Origin: Duganella dendranthematis
Lineage (GTDB): Bacteria > Pseudomonadota > Gammaproteobacteria > Burkholderiales > Burkholderiaceae_D
Assembly: GCF_012849375.1 (NCBI RefSeq)
Contig: NZ_CP051684.1
Location: forward strand, 4,464,001 to 4,528,000
Direction: 5' to 3'
Length of the DNA: 64,000 bases
Shown: in pieces, positions 18,514 through 27,494 of the stretch
How positions within the stretch are numbered: the stretch's first letter is position 1
How the letters are laid out: each line of letters opens with the position of its first letter
Translations under genes and position numbers: made by a program
The notes under the pieces: generated by a model
What the model was told of the DNA's origin: nothing
The model's database searches: none
The model's input: only the letters and a program-made list of their open reading frames with translations

Positions 18514-20598
18514 ATGCTCGCGCAACCCGGCTCCGATTTCCTGACCAACAGCGCGGCCTTGTGCGACGCGGTGTTGCGCTTGCGCGGCACCGCTCTGACC
18601 GAAGAGCTGGGCCGCATCCTGCGTGCCGTGCTCAATAGTCCGCTGGGCGAATACATCCCGGCCGATGCCGCCGCGCTGTTGCTGCGTCCGCCGATCGAAG
18701 CGGTGCAGGCCGCCAATGACGACGCTGTGCCGAGCCTGAGCCAGGACCTGTACTTCGACCAGCATTTCTTCGGCCGCTTCGTGGTCTCCGGCCGCACCGC
18801 CTACAGCGATCTCGACCGTCAGCACCTGAGCAGCCTGGCCAGCCTGGCGGCCAGCGTGCTGCAAGTCCATTCGGTAGCCCAGCGCACCACCCACGCCTAC
18901 GTGCAGGTGGAAGCGCAGTTGCAGCACCAGGCGCAGATCCTCGACCAGATCCACGAGTCGGTGCTGACCATGGACATGAACGGCTTCATCATCAGCTGGA
19001 ACAAGGGCGCCGAACGGCTGTTCGGCTACACCGCGGTGGAAGCGGTGGGGCGCAACATCCTGTTCCTCTACGATGACGAAGACATGGGCTTCCACGACGC
19101 TTTCCTAGAGCAGGGCGGGCGGCTGATGGAGGTGCGGCGCAAAAAGAAGAGCGGCGAGGTGTTCTGGGCCAGCCTGTCGCTGTCGCCGCTGTGCGACATC
19201 AACGACCGCTCGATCGGCCTGATCGCCTACCTGACCGACATCACCGAACGCAAGATGGCCGAGGAGCGCATCCACCACCTGGCCTACTACGACGCCCTGA
19301 CCGGCCTGCCGAACCGCACCCTGCTGACCAAGCTGGTCGACCAGGCGTTGATGGTCGCGCAACGCAACAAGGCGCACGGCTGCGTGCTGTTCATCGACCT
19401 CAACCGCTTCAAGCTGATCAACGACACGCTGGGCCGCCACATCGGCGACGCCCTGCTGGTCGAAGTAGCGCACCGTTTCCGCTCGGTGCTGCGCGACCAG
19501 GACCTGGTGGCGCGGCTGGGCGGCGACGAATTTGCGGTCGGCCTGTTCGACATCGGCCAGCACTTCGAAGCGAGCATGGTGGCGCAAAAACTGCTCGCCA
19601 CGCTGAACGAACCGATCTTCATTGACGGCCACGACTTGCGCGTGGGCGGCAGCATCGGCATCAGCGTCTATCCGCAGGACGGCGCCGACGCCGAAACCCT
19701 GCTGCGGCTGGCCGACATCGCCATGTACCGCGCCAAGCAGGAGGGCGGGGCGGACGGCGACCACGTCGCCTTCTACAGCCAGGACATGAACCAGGGCATG
19801 CAGGAACGCATGCGCATCGAAACCGGCCTGCGCAACGCGCTCGGCAACGGCGAGCTGCTGCTGCACTACCAGCCCAAGTATTCCATCCCTGACGGCAAGA
19901 TCATCGGCGCCGAAGCGCTGGTGCGCTGGCGCCATCCGGTGCGCGGCCTGGTGCCGCCGTCCGAATTCATCCCGCTGGCCGAAGCGACCGGGCTGGTGGT
20001 GCAGGTTGGCGAATGGGTGCTGGAAACCGCGTGCGCGCAGGCGCAGGTGTGGAAAGACGCCGGCCTGCCGCCGATCCGGCTGGCGGTAAATGTGTCGGCG
20101 CGCGAGTTCACGGCGGCGTTGCCGGGGCGCGTCAGCGAAACCTTAAAGCGCTACGGCCTGGAGCCGACGTGGCTGGAACTGGAAATCACCGAAAGCACGC
20201 TGATGCACAACATCGACCGCGTGATCGGCATCATGGACAGGATTACCGCGCTGGGCGTGACCTTGTCGCTGGATGATTTTGGTACCGGCTACTCGTCGCT
20301 GTCCTACCTGAAGCGCTTCCCGATCGACACCTTGAAGATCGACCGCTCGTTCACCATCGGCATTCCGGAAGACACCAATGACTGCGCGATTGCCAACACC
20401 ATCATCAGCATCGCCCAGCAGCTCAAGCACAAAGTGATTGCGGAAGGTGTGGAGACCGAAGCGCAGCTGGCCTTCCTGAAGAATTCCGGCTGCGACGAAG
20501 TGCAGGGTTACCTGTTCTCCAAACCGCTGGAAGCGGAGGCGTTCGAGCGTGCTTTGCGGGAAAATTGGTTACCAAATAGCGCTTACCGGGCGGCGTAG
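18514..20598 (+). CDS. PAS-GGDEF-EAL c-di-GMP turnover protein
   Basis: The 694-aa protein has a GAF-like N-terminal region (about 1-125), a PAS domain (about 138-250, ending TDITERK), GGDEF (GGDEF 336-340) with an intact RxxD inhibition site (RDQD, 327-330), and EAL (467-469; DDFGTGYSSLSYLKRF downstream). All catalytic motifs are present, so both diguanylate cyclase and phosphodiesterase activity are possible. No transmembrane segment is seen. It lies 3 nt downstream of the EAL-HDOD gene, with which it may form a signalling module. tRNA-Ser follows 41 nt later. Confidence 0.93.
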   Translation: MLAQPGSDFLTNSAALCDAVLRLRGTALTEELGRILRAVLNSPLGEYIPADAAALLLRPPIEAVQAANDDAVPSLSQDLYFDQHFFGRFVVSGRTAYSDLDRQHLSSLASLAASVLQVHSVAQRTTHAYVQVEAQLQHQAQILDQIHESVLTMDMNGFIISWNKGAERLFGYTAVEAVGRNILFLYDDEDMGFHDAFLEQGGRLMEVRRKKKSGEVFWASLSLSPLCDINDRSIGLIAYLTDITERKMAEERIHHLAYYDALTGLPNRTLLTKLVDQALMVAQRNKAHGCVLFIDLNRFKLINDTLGRHIGDALLVEVAHRFRSVLRDQDLVARLGGDEFAVGLFDIGQHFEASMVAQKLLATLNEPIFIDGHDLRVGGSIGISVYPQDGADAETLLRLADIAMYRAKQEGGADGDHVAFYSQDMNQGMQERMRIETGLRNALGNGELLLHYQPKYSIPDGKIIGAEALVRWRHPVRGLVPPSEFIPLAEATGLVVQVGEWVLETACAQAQVWKDAGLPPIRLAVNVSAREFTAALPGRVSETLKRYGLEPTWLELEITESTLMHNIDRVIGIMDRITALGVTLSLDDFGTGYSSLSYLKRFPIDTLKIDRSFTIGIPEDTNDCAIANTIISIAQQLKHKVIAEGVETEAQLAFLKNSGCDEVQGYLFSKPLEAEAFERALRENWLPNSAYRAA

Positions 20599-20639
20599 GT
20601 GGTCTTGGCTGTAGAAATCTGTATAATGCTGCACACTTA
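20599..20639 (+). promoter_or_regulatory. Promoter of tRNA-Ser
   Basis: A perfect TATAAT (-10) lies at 20622-20627, 12 nt before the mature tRNA 5' end. No good -35 box is found at 16-18 bp. It is placed in the short gap after the GGDEF-EAL stop codon. Confidence 0.6.
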
Positions 20640-20729
20640 GGAAGCGTGGCCGAGTGGTTGAAGGCAGCAGTCTTGAAAACTGCCGACGGTGTGAGCCGTT
20701 CGTGAGTTCGAATCTCACCGCTTCCGCCA
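20640..20729 (+). tRNA. tRNA-Ser (anticodon UGA)
   Basis: The 90-nt gene folds as a class II tRNA. The acceptor stem GGAAGCG (20640-20646) pairs with CGCTTCC (20719-20725), with discriminator G and encoded CCA (20727-20729). The anticodon loop CTTGAAA (20672-20678) gives anticodon TGA at 20674-20676. The long variable arm and T-loop GTTCGAATC are present. It decodes UCA serine codons. Confidence 0.98.
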
Positions 20730-20740
20730 GGAAAAAAAAG

Positions 20741-20767
20741 AAACCGCCCATGAGGCGGTTTTTTTTG
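20741..20767 (+). terminator. Rho-independent terminator after tRNA-Ser
   Basis: AACCGCC (20742-20748) and GGCGGTT (20754-20760) form a 7-bp stem with a 5-nt loop, extended by A/T pairs and followed by a run of T (20759-20766). It begins 12 nt after the tRNA CCA end. Confidence 0.92.
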
Positions 20768-20770
20768 TTT

Positions 20771-20903
20771 CCTGGCGGAAGCGAGCAAGGCCCCTGCGGG
20801 CCTTGCGTGTGAGATTCGAAGGGCATGGCCCTACCGGGCCATCCCGCTCCGAATCGCCCATTTGCTGGCGCCGTGCGCCAGCCTCGCGCGCCAAGGGCGC
20901 GCG
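20771..20903. repeat. Inverted tRNA-Ser 3'-end copy interrupted by a palindrome, plus three further hairpins
   Basis: 20771-20783 is the exact reverse complement of 20719-20731 (tRNA acceptor end). 20809-20820 is the reverse complement of the T-arm (20707-20718). Between them sits a 25-nt insert (20784-20808) that is itself a GCAAGGCCC/GGGCCTTGC hairpin. Then come a hairpin bounded by GATTCG (20813) and CGAATC (20855), GCTGGCGC-CGT-GCGCCAGC (20864-20882), and CGCGCGCC-AA-GGCGCGCG-type (20885-20903). The rest of the 360-bp gap to the next gene holds no gene I can see. Confidence 0.75.
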
Positions 20904-21088
20904 TTCTTCCCCTAATCATCTTTCCACGGCTAAGCCTGGTCCAGTCGCCTGCACCCGGCCTGATCCACGCAGATACCCCATCGCAAAATCAATGCCGATA
21001 TTGTCACTCTGTCTAATCAAACTCCCTCATCGTATAATCAGACGGGATCGCTAAAGGCGAGTCGCCCTGGACTGAAAACCACCTTCAA

Positions 21089-24000
21089 ATGCAAACACTC
21101 CTCCGTTCGGCCCTGCTATGCCTGATTCTCGCGGTGTGCACCTGTAGAGCCGCAGCGGCGCCGGACGAAGCGGCCGCCGACAGCAAAACGGAACTTTCCC
21201 AACCTGTCATCGACCTGCTGCACACAAGCTGGACGGCACAAGAAGGTGCGCCGGCCGGGATCAGCGGCATCGCGCAGACCCCCGACGGCTGGATCTGGAT
21301 TGGCAGTAATTCCGGCTTGTACAAATTCGACGGCGTACGCTTCCTTCGCATCACCGGGCGGCAGGGGCCGATGGCGTCGCACATTTCGAATATCGGCGTG
21401 CTCAAGGATGGCCGGCTTTGGGTCGGCTATGTCTACGGCGGTGTCAGCATTCAGGATGGCGACGGCATGCGCCACTTTCCCACAGGGCCTGGCGGATTGC
21501 CGACCACCCTGGTCTATGATGCCGCGCTCGACGCCTCGGGACGTCTTTGGCTGGCGACCGCTGCCGGCTCATTTTATTTCGACTCGCGCTGGCATCCAGC
21601 GCGCCTGTCGAGCGACATGCCCGACGGGCGGTGTACTCCTTCCTGCTCGACCGGCAAGGTACGTTCTGGGTGCGATCGCAAGCGGGAGTGTTCGCACTGC
21701 CTCAGGGGGCCAATCAGTTCGAGCGCAAGCTGCGCGTCGCTGAGCGCGGCATGTTGGCGCAACACCCGGACGGCAGCATATGGACGAACAGCGAGGGCAA
21801 CGCCAACCTTCAACTGGTGAAAGGCCCTGACCAGGGCGCTGCCCTGAAATGGAACCCAACCCTGCTATATATCGCGTTCGGCTTCGACCGCGACGGGTAT
21901 CGGTGGATCGCAACGGACGTTGGCGTGGTGCGCGCCGGACCGGCGGGGACCGATACCACAGACCACCGTACCGGATTTGATCACGGGCTAACCGGCAATA
22001 TCGTGTCCGCGCTATTCGAAGACCGCGAACAGAATTTTTGGGTGGCGACCGAGAACGGTCTTGATCGCTTCAGGAAACCGCGTCTGCGTGCATTAACACT
22101 GCCGACGTACGCCTTGGCCAATGCCCGTCCGCTCGCCGGCGGACGAGACGGCAGCGCGTGGGTAGATCGTTTTTTAGTTGCCGCGCCCAACGCTGTCCCG
22201 CAGGAGTTTGCCGCCTACCATGGCCGCGGATTAACCGCGCTCTACCGCGCTCCAGACGGTACCTTATGGGGTGGCGGGAGCGGCGAGTTCTGGACGCGCG
22301 AATACGGCGAGCGGCGCAACATTCCCTTGCCCTCGGACATTCCCGGCAATACGAATATTTTTGCGCTCGCACGCGACGGCGCCGGCGCACTCTGGGTTAG
22401 TTTTGGCCGTCAGGGCTTGCGTAAGTGGGCTGACGGACAATGGTCCAAGCCGGAAGGCATCCCGAAGCCGTCGCCGCTGGCGACTGCGGTGGCCGACCCG
22501 CGTGGCAGACTCTGGTTAGGATTTGTCGGCGGTCAGCTGGCGCTGGTCGATGGTGGCGCAGTGAGGTCTTTCGGTCGCGAGGATGGCTTGGCGATCGGCA
22601 CGGTTGCCCAGATTTTGCCATCGGGCGACAGTGCGTGGGTGGGCGGCGAGAATGGCCTCAGCTATTTTGACGGCAAACGTTTCGCTTCCGTGGTGGGCAA
22701 GGGCGGCGAGCCATTCCCCGGCATTACAGGCCTGGTCCGCGCGCGCGATGGTACGCTGTGGATCAATGGCAGTACCGGTGTTTCCAGCATTGCGCCAGCT
22801 GAACTACAGCGTGCGCTGCGCGAGCCTGGCTACCCGGTCCGCTTTGGCCGGCTGGACTACCGCGACGGTCTGCGGGGCACGGCAAGCGCCGTTCTGCCGT
22901 TGCCATCTGCCACGGTCAGCGACAACGGTACCTTATGGTTTTCGACCACGGCGGGAACGTACGGTTTTGTCCCGGGCACGCTGCCACGCAACGCGATGGC
23001 GCCGCCGGTTTTCATCACCAGCATCAGAACCGACCATGCCGCGTATGCGCCGGTGGGCGGTGTGCTGCTCCCCGCCGGTACCGAGACGCTTCGACTGGAC
23101 TTCACGGCCTTGTCTTACCAGGCGCCGGAGCGCATGGAATTTCGTTACCAGCTGGACGGCGTCGACCGGACGTGGCGCGAAAACACAGGCGAGCGCGCGG
23201 CCAGCTATACGAATCTTGGTCCGGGGCGCTATCGTTTCCGCGTCATCGCCTCGAACAACGACGGGGTCTGGAATAACGAGGGGGCGTCGATCACCTTCGA
23301 GATTGCCGCGCGGCCGACCCAGACCGTGTGGTTTCGCGCTGCGTGTATCGTCCTCGGCCTGAGCATCTTGGTCAGCCTTTATTTTTGGCGCGTGCGTCAG
23401 CTGCGGCGAAGGTACAGCGAGAGAATGCGCGAGCGGTTGGGGGAACGGGAGCGCATCGCGCGCACCTTGCATGACAGTTTCCTGCAGAGTGTCCAGGCGT
23501 TGATGATGCAGTTTGGTCTGATCAAATGGGAGCTGCCGGTCGATCATCCGATGAGGCTGACCATCGATCGTGCCCTCGACACCGCCGACGACGTGCTGAG
23601 CGAAGGCCGCGAGCATATCCTGGCGCTCCGCCTCAACCACGAGCTGAGCGGCGACCTTGAGGCTGCGCTGTCTGGCCTGGGGCATATCCTAGCGCCACGC
23701 CACGGCGCCCGCTTCGTGTTGCAGGAGTCAGGCGAGCGGCGCCCGCTGCGGGCGGCCGCAGCGGCCGAGGCCTACGCCATCGGCCGGGAAGCCTTGCTCA
23801 ACGCCTTCCGCCACGCGGGCAGCGACGAGGTGACGGTGGAATTGCGCTACACCGCCAGTCAGTTTTCGCTGCAGGTGAGGGATACCGGATGCGGCCTCAA
23901 CGCCGAGGTCTATCTGCGTGGGCAGCGTCCGGGTCACTTTGGCCTCGTGGGCATGCGGGAACGGGCGCACGACGTCGGCGGCACGTTGGAGATCCGCAGC

Positions 24001-24099
24001 GAGACCGGCAAGGGCACCACCGTCACGTTACGCCTGCCGGCGGGATCTGCTTACGTCAGCAAGGTGGCTGACAAGTTGCTGAGTGCCCGCCACAGTTAA
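21089..24099 (+). pseudogene. Frameshifted two-component-propeller sensor histidine kinase
   Basis: Two reading frames together encode one protein of about 1000 aa. The first frame (from ATG 21089) gives a signal peptide and the first beta-propeller repeats (GWIWIGSNSGLYKFDG, LWVGYVYGG). At GGG 21626-21628 homology moves to the +2 frame, which carries the remaining propeller blades, a Y_Y_Y domain, a TM helix (about 23326-23395), a HisKA_3-like helix (RTLHDSFLQSVQALMMQF) and a HATPase ending at 24099. One missing G in the G-run explains it. A downstream ATG at 21547 could give an 850-aa product lacking the signal peptide. No response regulator is adjacent. It may be a true pseudogene, a sequencing error or a slip site. 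Confidence 0.75.
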
Positions 24100-24157
24100 T
24101 GGACCAACGGCACGGCAATGGTCGAGACGGCCACTGCGGTGTTGGCGAATGGTGCTT

Positions 24158-25285
24158 TCATCGCCTGGCCAAAAATCCCGCTTCGTGGAAGCGTTCGCCA
24201 ATGAGCTGGTGCGTGGCTGGGTCGGGATGCAGTGCATCCGGCAATGGCAGGCGGGCGTTGTCGTCCGGGCCATAGAGTTGCGTGCCGTCGAGGTAGTGGA
24301 TGTTGGAATCGGTCGCTTGCCGTTGCTGGACGATGACTTGCAACTGTTCACGGATGACGCGCAGCGTGAGCTTGCCCTGGCGGACTTCGCTTTGCTTGCC
24401 GACGGCGCGGAACAGCAGGCGGCCTTCGCCCAACGCGGCGGCGTCGAACAGGCAAGGGCCGGGCGTGTCTTCGTGGATCGGGCAGTACAGCGGCGAGATC
24501 ACCAGCAGCGGCGTATTTGGATGGCCGTCACGGATGGTGTCCAGGAAGCCGTGCACTGCCGGCGCGAAAGCGCGCAGGCGCAGCAGGTCGGTGTTGACCA
24601 GGTTGATGCCGAGTTTCACGCTGATCAGGTCGGCCGGCAGGTCGCGCATGGTGCGGGCGGTGAACGGGTCCAGCAGGGCGTTGCCGCCGAGGCCGAGATT
24701 AAGCAGGTCGACGCCGGCCAGTCCGGCCGCCACCACCGGCCAGATGCCGGAAGGACTGGCGGCGTTCGAGCCCGCGCTGATGGAGCTGCCGTGGTGCAGC
24801 CACTTGCGCTTGCCGGTCGCGGTCAGCGGCTTGATGGCGGCGTTGGCGCGCAGGTCGACCAGTTCGGTGGTTTCGTCGTGCGGCAGCCAGATATCGATGG
24901 TTTTATCGCCGTCGGGCAGGTCGGCAAAGTGCAGCGTTTGCGTTGCGCCAGGTTCGATGGCGGAGGCGCCGGCGGCCAGATCGATTCTCATGGTTTTGCC
25001 GCCCGGTGCGCTGAGCTGGCGCGCCAGCTTGCCGTTAATGTGCAGGTCGTAGACCCCATCCGGCCGCGCCGCCATGCCGACATAGGCGCGCTTGGTCGGC
25101 AGCGTATCGAGTTCGATGGAGGTCGCCGCTGTCTGGAACGACAGGCGCACGCCGGACGGCTGCGATTCCGCCATCGCCAGTTGCGCATCGGGACATTGGG
25201 CGCGGGCCCAGGCGGGCAGGCGATGGGGCAGCAAGCCTGCTGCAGTGCGCTCGACTTTAACGGCGCCGTGGATGAGATTGATCAT
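24158..25285 (-). CDS. SGNH/GDSL-family hydrolase
   Basis: The 375-aa protein has an N-terminal jelly-roll-like region (about 1-155) and a C-terminal SGNH hydrolase domain. The nucleophile block HHGSSISAG has the serine at about 167-168, block III is near LGINLVN, and the catalytic DxxH is D350-H353 in DALHPD. No signal peptide is visible, so it is probably cytoplasmic. It is likely an esterase acting on acylated sugars or lipids. The chosen ATG (25285) lacks a strong Shine-Dalgarno; an in-frame GTG 21 nt upstream is an alternative. It lies 7 nt downstream of the coiled-coil membrane protein gene and may be co-transcribed with it. Confidence 0.82.
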   Translation of the reverse strand: MINLIHGAVKVERTAAGLLPHRLPAWARAQCPDAQLAMAESQPSGVRLSFQTAATSIELDTLPTKRAYVGMAARPDGVYDLHINGKLARQLSAPGGKTMRIDLAAGASAIEPGATQTLHFADLPDGDKTIDIWLPHDETTELVDLRANAAIKPLTATGKRKWLHHGSSISAGSNAASPSGIWPVVAAGLAGVDLLNLGLGGNALLDPFTARTMRDLPADLISVKLGINLVNTDLLRLRAFAPAVHGFLDTIRDGHPNTPLLVISPLYCPIHEDTPGPCLFDAAALGEGRLLFRAVGKQSEVRQGKLTLRVIREQLQVIVQQRQATDSNIHYLDGTQLYGPDDNARLPLPDALHPDPATHQLIGERFHEAGFLARR

Positions 25286-25292
25286 CCCGGGA

Positions 25293-25721
25293 TTATTTCC
25301 GAGCACCTTTAGGTTTGTCAATTTCCGTTGCCGCCGGCGGCAGAGATGGCTGGGAGTAAATAACGATGGGTGCGGGACTCTTGGGAGTGGATTGAGACAC
25401 CAGTAGTGTGGTTGCCGAGATCGTGATGGCGGCACTGGCAATGGAGATGGCGGCCACCCATTTGATGAGTTCGCCCTGGCTTTTGGTGATTTCGCTTTGG
25501 CTTCTGGTCACTTCGCTCACGACTTTTTGCAGATACGCTTCCGTTTGGGCCCGTTGGAGTTCGTTTTCTTTCTGTGCGGACTTTAATCCAGCCTCCAATG
25601 TTTGGTTGAGCTGCACGAAGCGAGCATCGGTCGCGAGTTGATGCGCATGGGCGTCGCCGTTCAGTCTTTCGATGACGGCCTGCAGCTTCGCATCAATGTA
25701 ATCTTTGTCGGTGGTCTCCAT
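25293..25721 (-). CDS. Coiled-coil protein with one transmembrane helix
   Basis: The 142-aa protein is not assignable to a named family. Residues 5-85 are rich in Q, E, A and K with heptad-like spacing, as in a coiled coil. A single TM helix is at about 88-108 (AAISIASAAITISATTLL). A short Pro-rich tail follows. The layout suggests an anchored coiled coil. The ribosome site upstream of ATG 25721 is weak. The SGNH hydrolase gene follows on the same strand. Confidence 0.6.
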   Translation of the reverse strand: METTDKDYIDAKLQAVIERLNGDAHAHQLATDARFVQLNQTLEAGLKSAQKENELQRAQTEAYLQKVVSEVTRSQSEITKSQGELIKWVAAISIASAAITISATTLLVSQSTPKSPAPIVIYSQPSLPPAATEIDKPKGARK

Positions 25722-25885
25722 CGCGCCATTTTGCGCGCGCGATCTGGCTTGTCAATGACAGCGCGCAATTGCGGTTTACATTGCCTATCGCTCATCAGCT
25801 ACGTTATGTGCGCTCCCTAACATTCGGATGCTCGTCACGCATTTACTATGAATGTTGGAACCGACAGGCTATAGGATGCGACGAC

Positions 25886-26539
25886 ATGAATAACCACAGT
25901 GACATCAATATGACGCGCCGCAATGTACTGATTGCAGGCGCGATTTCAGCGACGGCGGCGACGGTGCCGTTGTCCGCAGCGGAAGCGCAGCCCGCCACGG
26001 CAAAGCCCGCTACCACGCCGCCGCCCACCCCGGCCAAATTCTCTTTTGAAGTCAACGGCAAGCAGCAGACGCTGGAAGTCGACACGCGCACCACGCTGCT
26101 CGATGCCCTGCGAGAACATCTGCATCTCACCGGCACCAAAAAAGGCTGCGATCATGGCCAGTGCGGCGCCTGTACGGTGCATGTGAATGGCCGCCGCATC
26201 AATTCCTGCCTGTCGCTGGCGGTGATGCACAACGGCGACAAGATCACCACCATCGAAGGTCTCGGCACGCCGAACCAGCTGCATCCGATGCAAGCGGCCT
26301 TCATCAAGCATGACGGCTACCAATGCGGCTACTGTACGCCGGGGCAGATCTGTTCCGCCGTCGCCGCGCTGGACGAAATCAAGCAAGGCATCCCGAGTCA
26401 CGTCAGTGGCGACCTCAACGTCCGGCCGCTGCTGAATGAAGCCGAATTGCGCGAGCGTATGAGCGGCAATATCTGCCGATGTGGCGCCTACTCCAACATC
26501 ATCGATGCGATCACCGAGGTGGCGGGGAGGACCGCATGA
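25886..26539 (+). CDS. paoA: Aldehyde oxidoreductase [2Fe-2S] subunit PaoA (YagT-like)
   Basis: The 217-aa small subunit of a xanthine-oxidase-family enzyme has a twin-arginine leader ([11 protein letters not shown]11-R12), so the complex is exported folded to the periplasm. A plant-type [2Fe-2S] site is at C88, C93, C96 and C108, and a second site lies in CGYCTPGQ (C147, C150) and CRCG (C198, C200). The chosen ATG 25886 has AGGAT upstream. The stop overlaps the paoB start (ATGA). E. coli PaoABC oxidises aromatic and other aldehydes with a Mo-MCD cofactor. Confidence 0.93.
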   Translation: MNNHSDINMTRRNVLIAGAISATAATVPLSAAEAQPATAKPATTPPPTPAKFSFEVNGKQQTLEVDTRTTLLDALREHLHLTGTKKGCDHGQCGACTVHVNGRRINSCLSLAVMHNGDKITTIEGLGTPNQLHPMQAAFIKHDGYQCGYCTPGQICSAVAALDEIKQGIPSHVSGDLNVRPLLNEAELRERMSGNICRCGAYSNIIDAITEVAGRTA

Positions 26540-27489
26540 GGGCCTTTACTTACCAACGCGCGCAAACGCCGGCCGAAGCTGCCGCAGCGGCGCAACGCAC
26601 ACCTGGCGCACGCTTTATCGCCGGCGGCACCAATCTGCTGGACTTGATGAAGCTGGAGATTGAAACGCCGCAGCATCTGATCGATGTGAACGGCCTGGCG
26701 CTCGACAAGATCGAGCAGATTCAGGGCGGCGGCCTGCGCATCGGCGCGCTGGTGCGCAATACCGATCTGGCCGCAGACCAGCGCGTGCGACGCGATTACG
26801 CCGTGCTGTCGCGCGCCTTGCTGGCTGGCGCCTCCGCGCAGCTGCGCAACAAAGCCACCACGGCCGGCAATCTGTTGCAGCGCACGCGTTGCCCCTACTT
26901 CTACGACACCAATCAGCCGTGCAACAAGCGTCAACCGGGCAGCGGTTGTTCGGCAATTGGCGGCTACAGCCGCAATCACGCGATCCTCGGCGCCAGCGAT
27001 GCCTGTATCGCCACCCATCCGAGCGATATGGCGGTGGCGATGCAGCTGCTGGACGCTACCGTGGAAACCGTCAAGCCGGATGGCGCCACCCGCACCATTC
27101 CCATCGCCGACTTCCACCGCTTGCCCGGCAATACGCCGCAGATCGAAACGGCGTTGATGCCAGGCGAACTGATCACCGCTGTCACATTGCCGAAGCCGCT
27201 GGGCGGCGTGCACGTCTACCGCAAGGTGCGCGATCGCTCGTCGTATGCGTTTGCGCTGATTTCCGTGGCGGCCGTGGTGCTGCCGGACGGCAGTGGCCGC
27301 GTGGCGCTGGGCGGTGTCGCCCACAAGCCGTGGCGTGTGCCGGGCGCCGACGCCAGCATGCCGCAAGGCGCCAAGGCGGTGTCCGAGCAGCTGCTGGCCG
27401 GCGCCAAACCGAGCGCCGAGAGCGCGTTCAAGGTCCCGCTGGTGCAGCGTACGCTGGCCTCGGTGCTGGCTGATGTGAAGAAAGGCTGA
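26536..27489 (+). CDS. paoB: Aldehyde oxidoreductase FAD-binding subunit PaoB (YagS-like)
   Basis: The 317-aa FAD subunit has the flavin-binding motif [15 protein letters not shown] (about 25-39) and the segment [17 protein letters not shown]. Cysteines at about 119, 129, 138 and 157 fit the extra [4Fe-4S] cluster that distinguishes PaoB from ordinary FAD subunits. The start ATG 26536 is preceded by GGGAGG and overlaps the paoA stop. It passes electrons from the Fe/S centres to FAD and then to the external acceptor. Confidence 0.93.
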   Translation: MRAFTYQRAQTPAEAAAAAQRTPGARFIAGGTNLLDLMKLEIETPQHLIDVNGLALDKIEQIQGGGLRIGALVRNTDLAADQRVRRDYAVLSRALLAGASAQLRNKATTAGNLLQRTRCPYFYDTNQPCNKRQPGSGCSAIGGYSRNHAILGASDACIATHPSDMAVAMQLLDATVETVKPDGATRTIPIADFHRLPGNTPQIETALMPGELITAVTLPKPLGGVHVYRKVRDRSSYAFALISVAAVVLPDGSGRVALGGVAHKPWRVPGADASMPQGAKAVSEQLLAGAKPSAESAFKVPLVQRTLASVLADVKKG

Positions 27490-27494
27490 ACAAC

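Noticed and set aside
20569..20919. Open frame over tRNA-Ser (peptide containing EAVRFELTNGSHRR)
   Set aside because: This is a well-known spurious translation of the tRNA-Ser region and its surroundings, not a gene.
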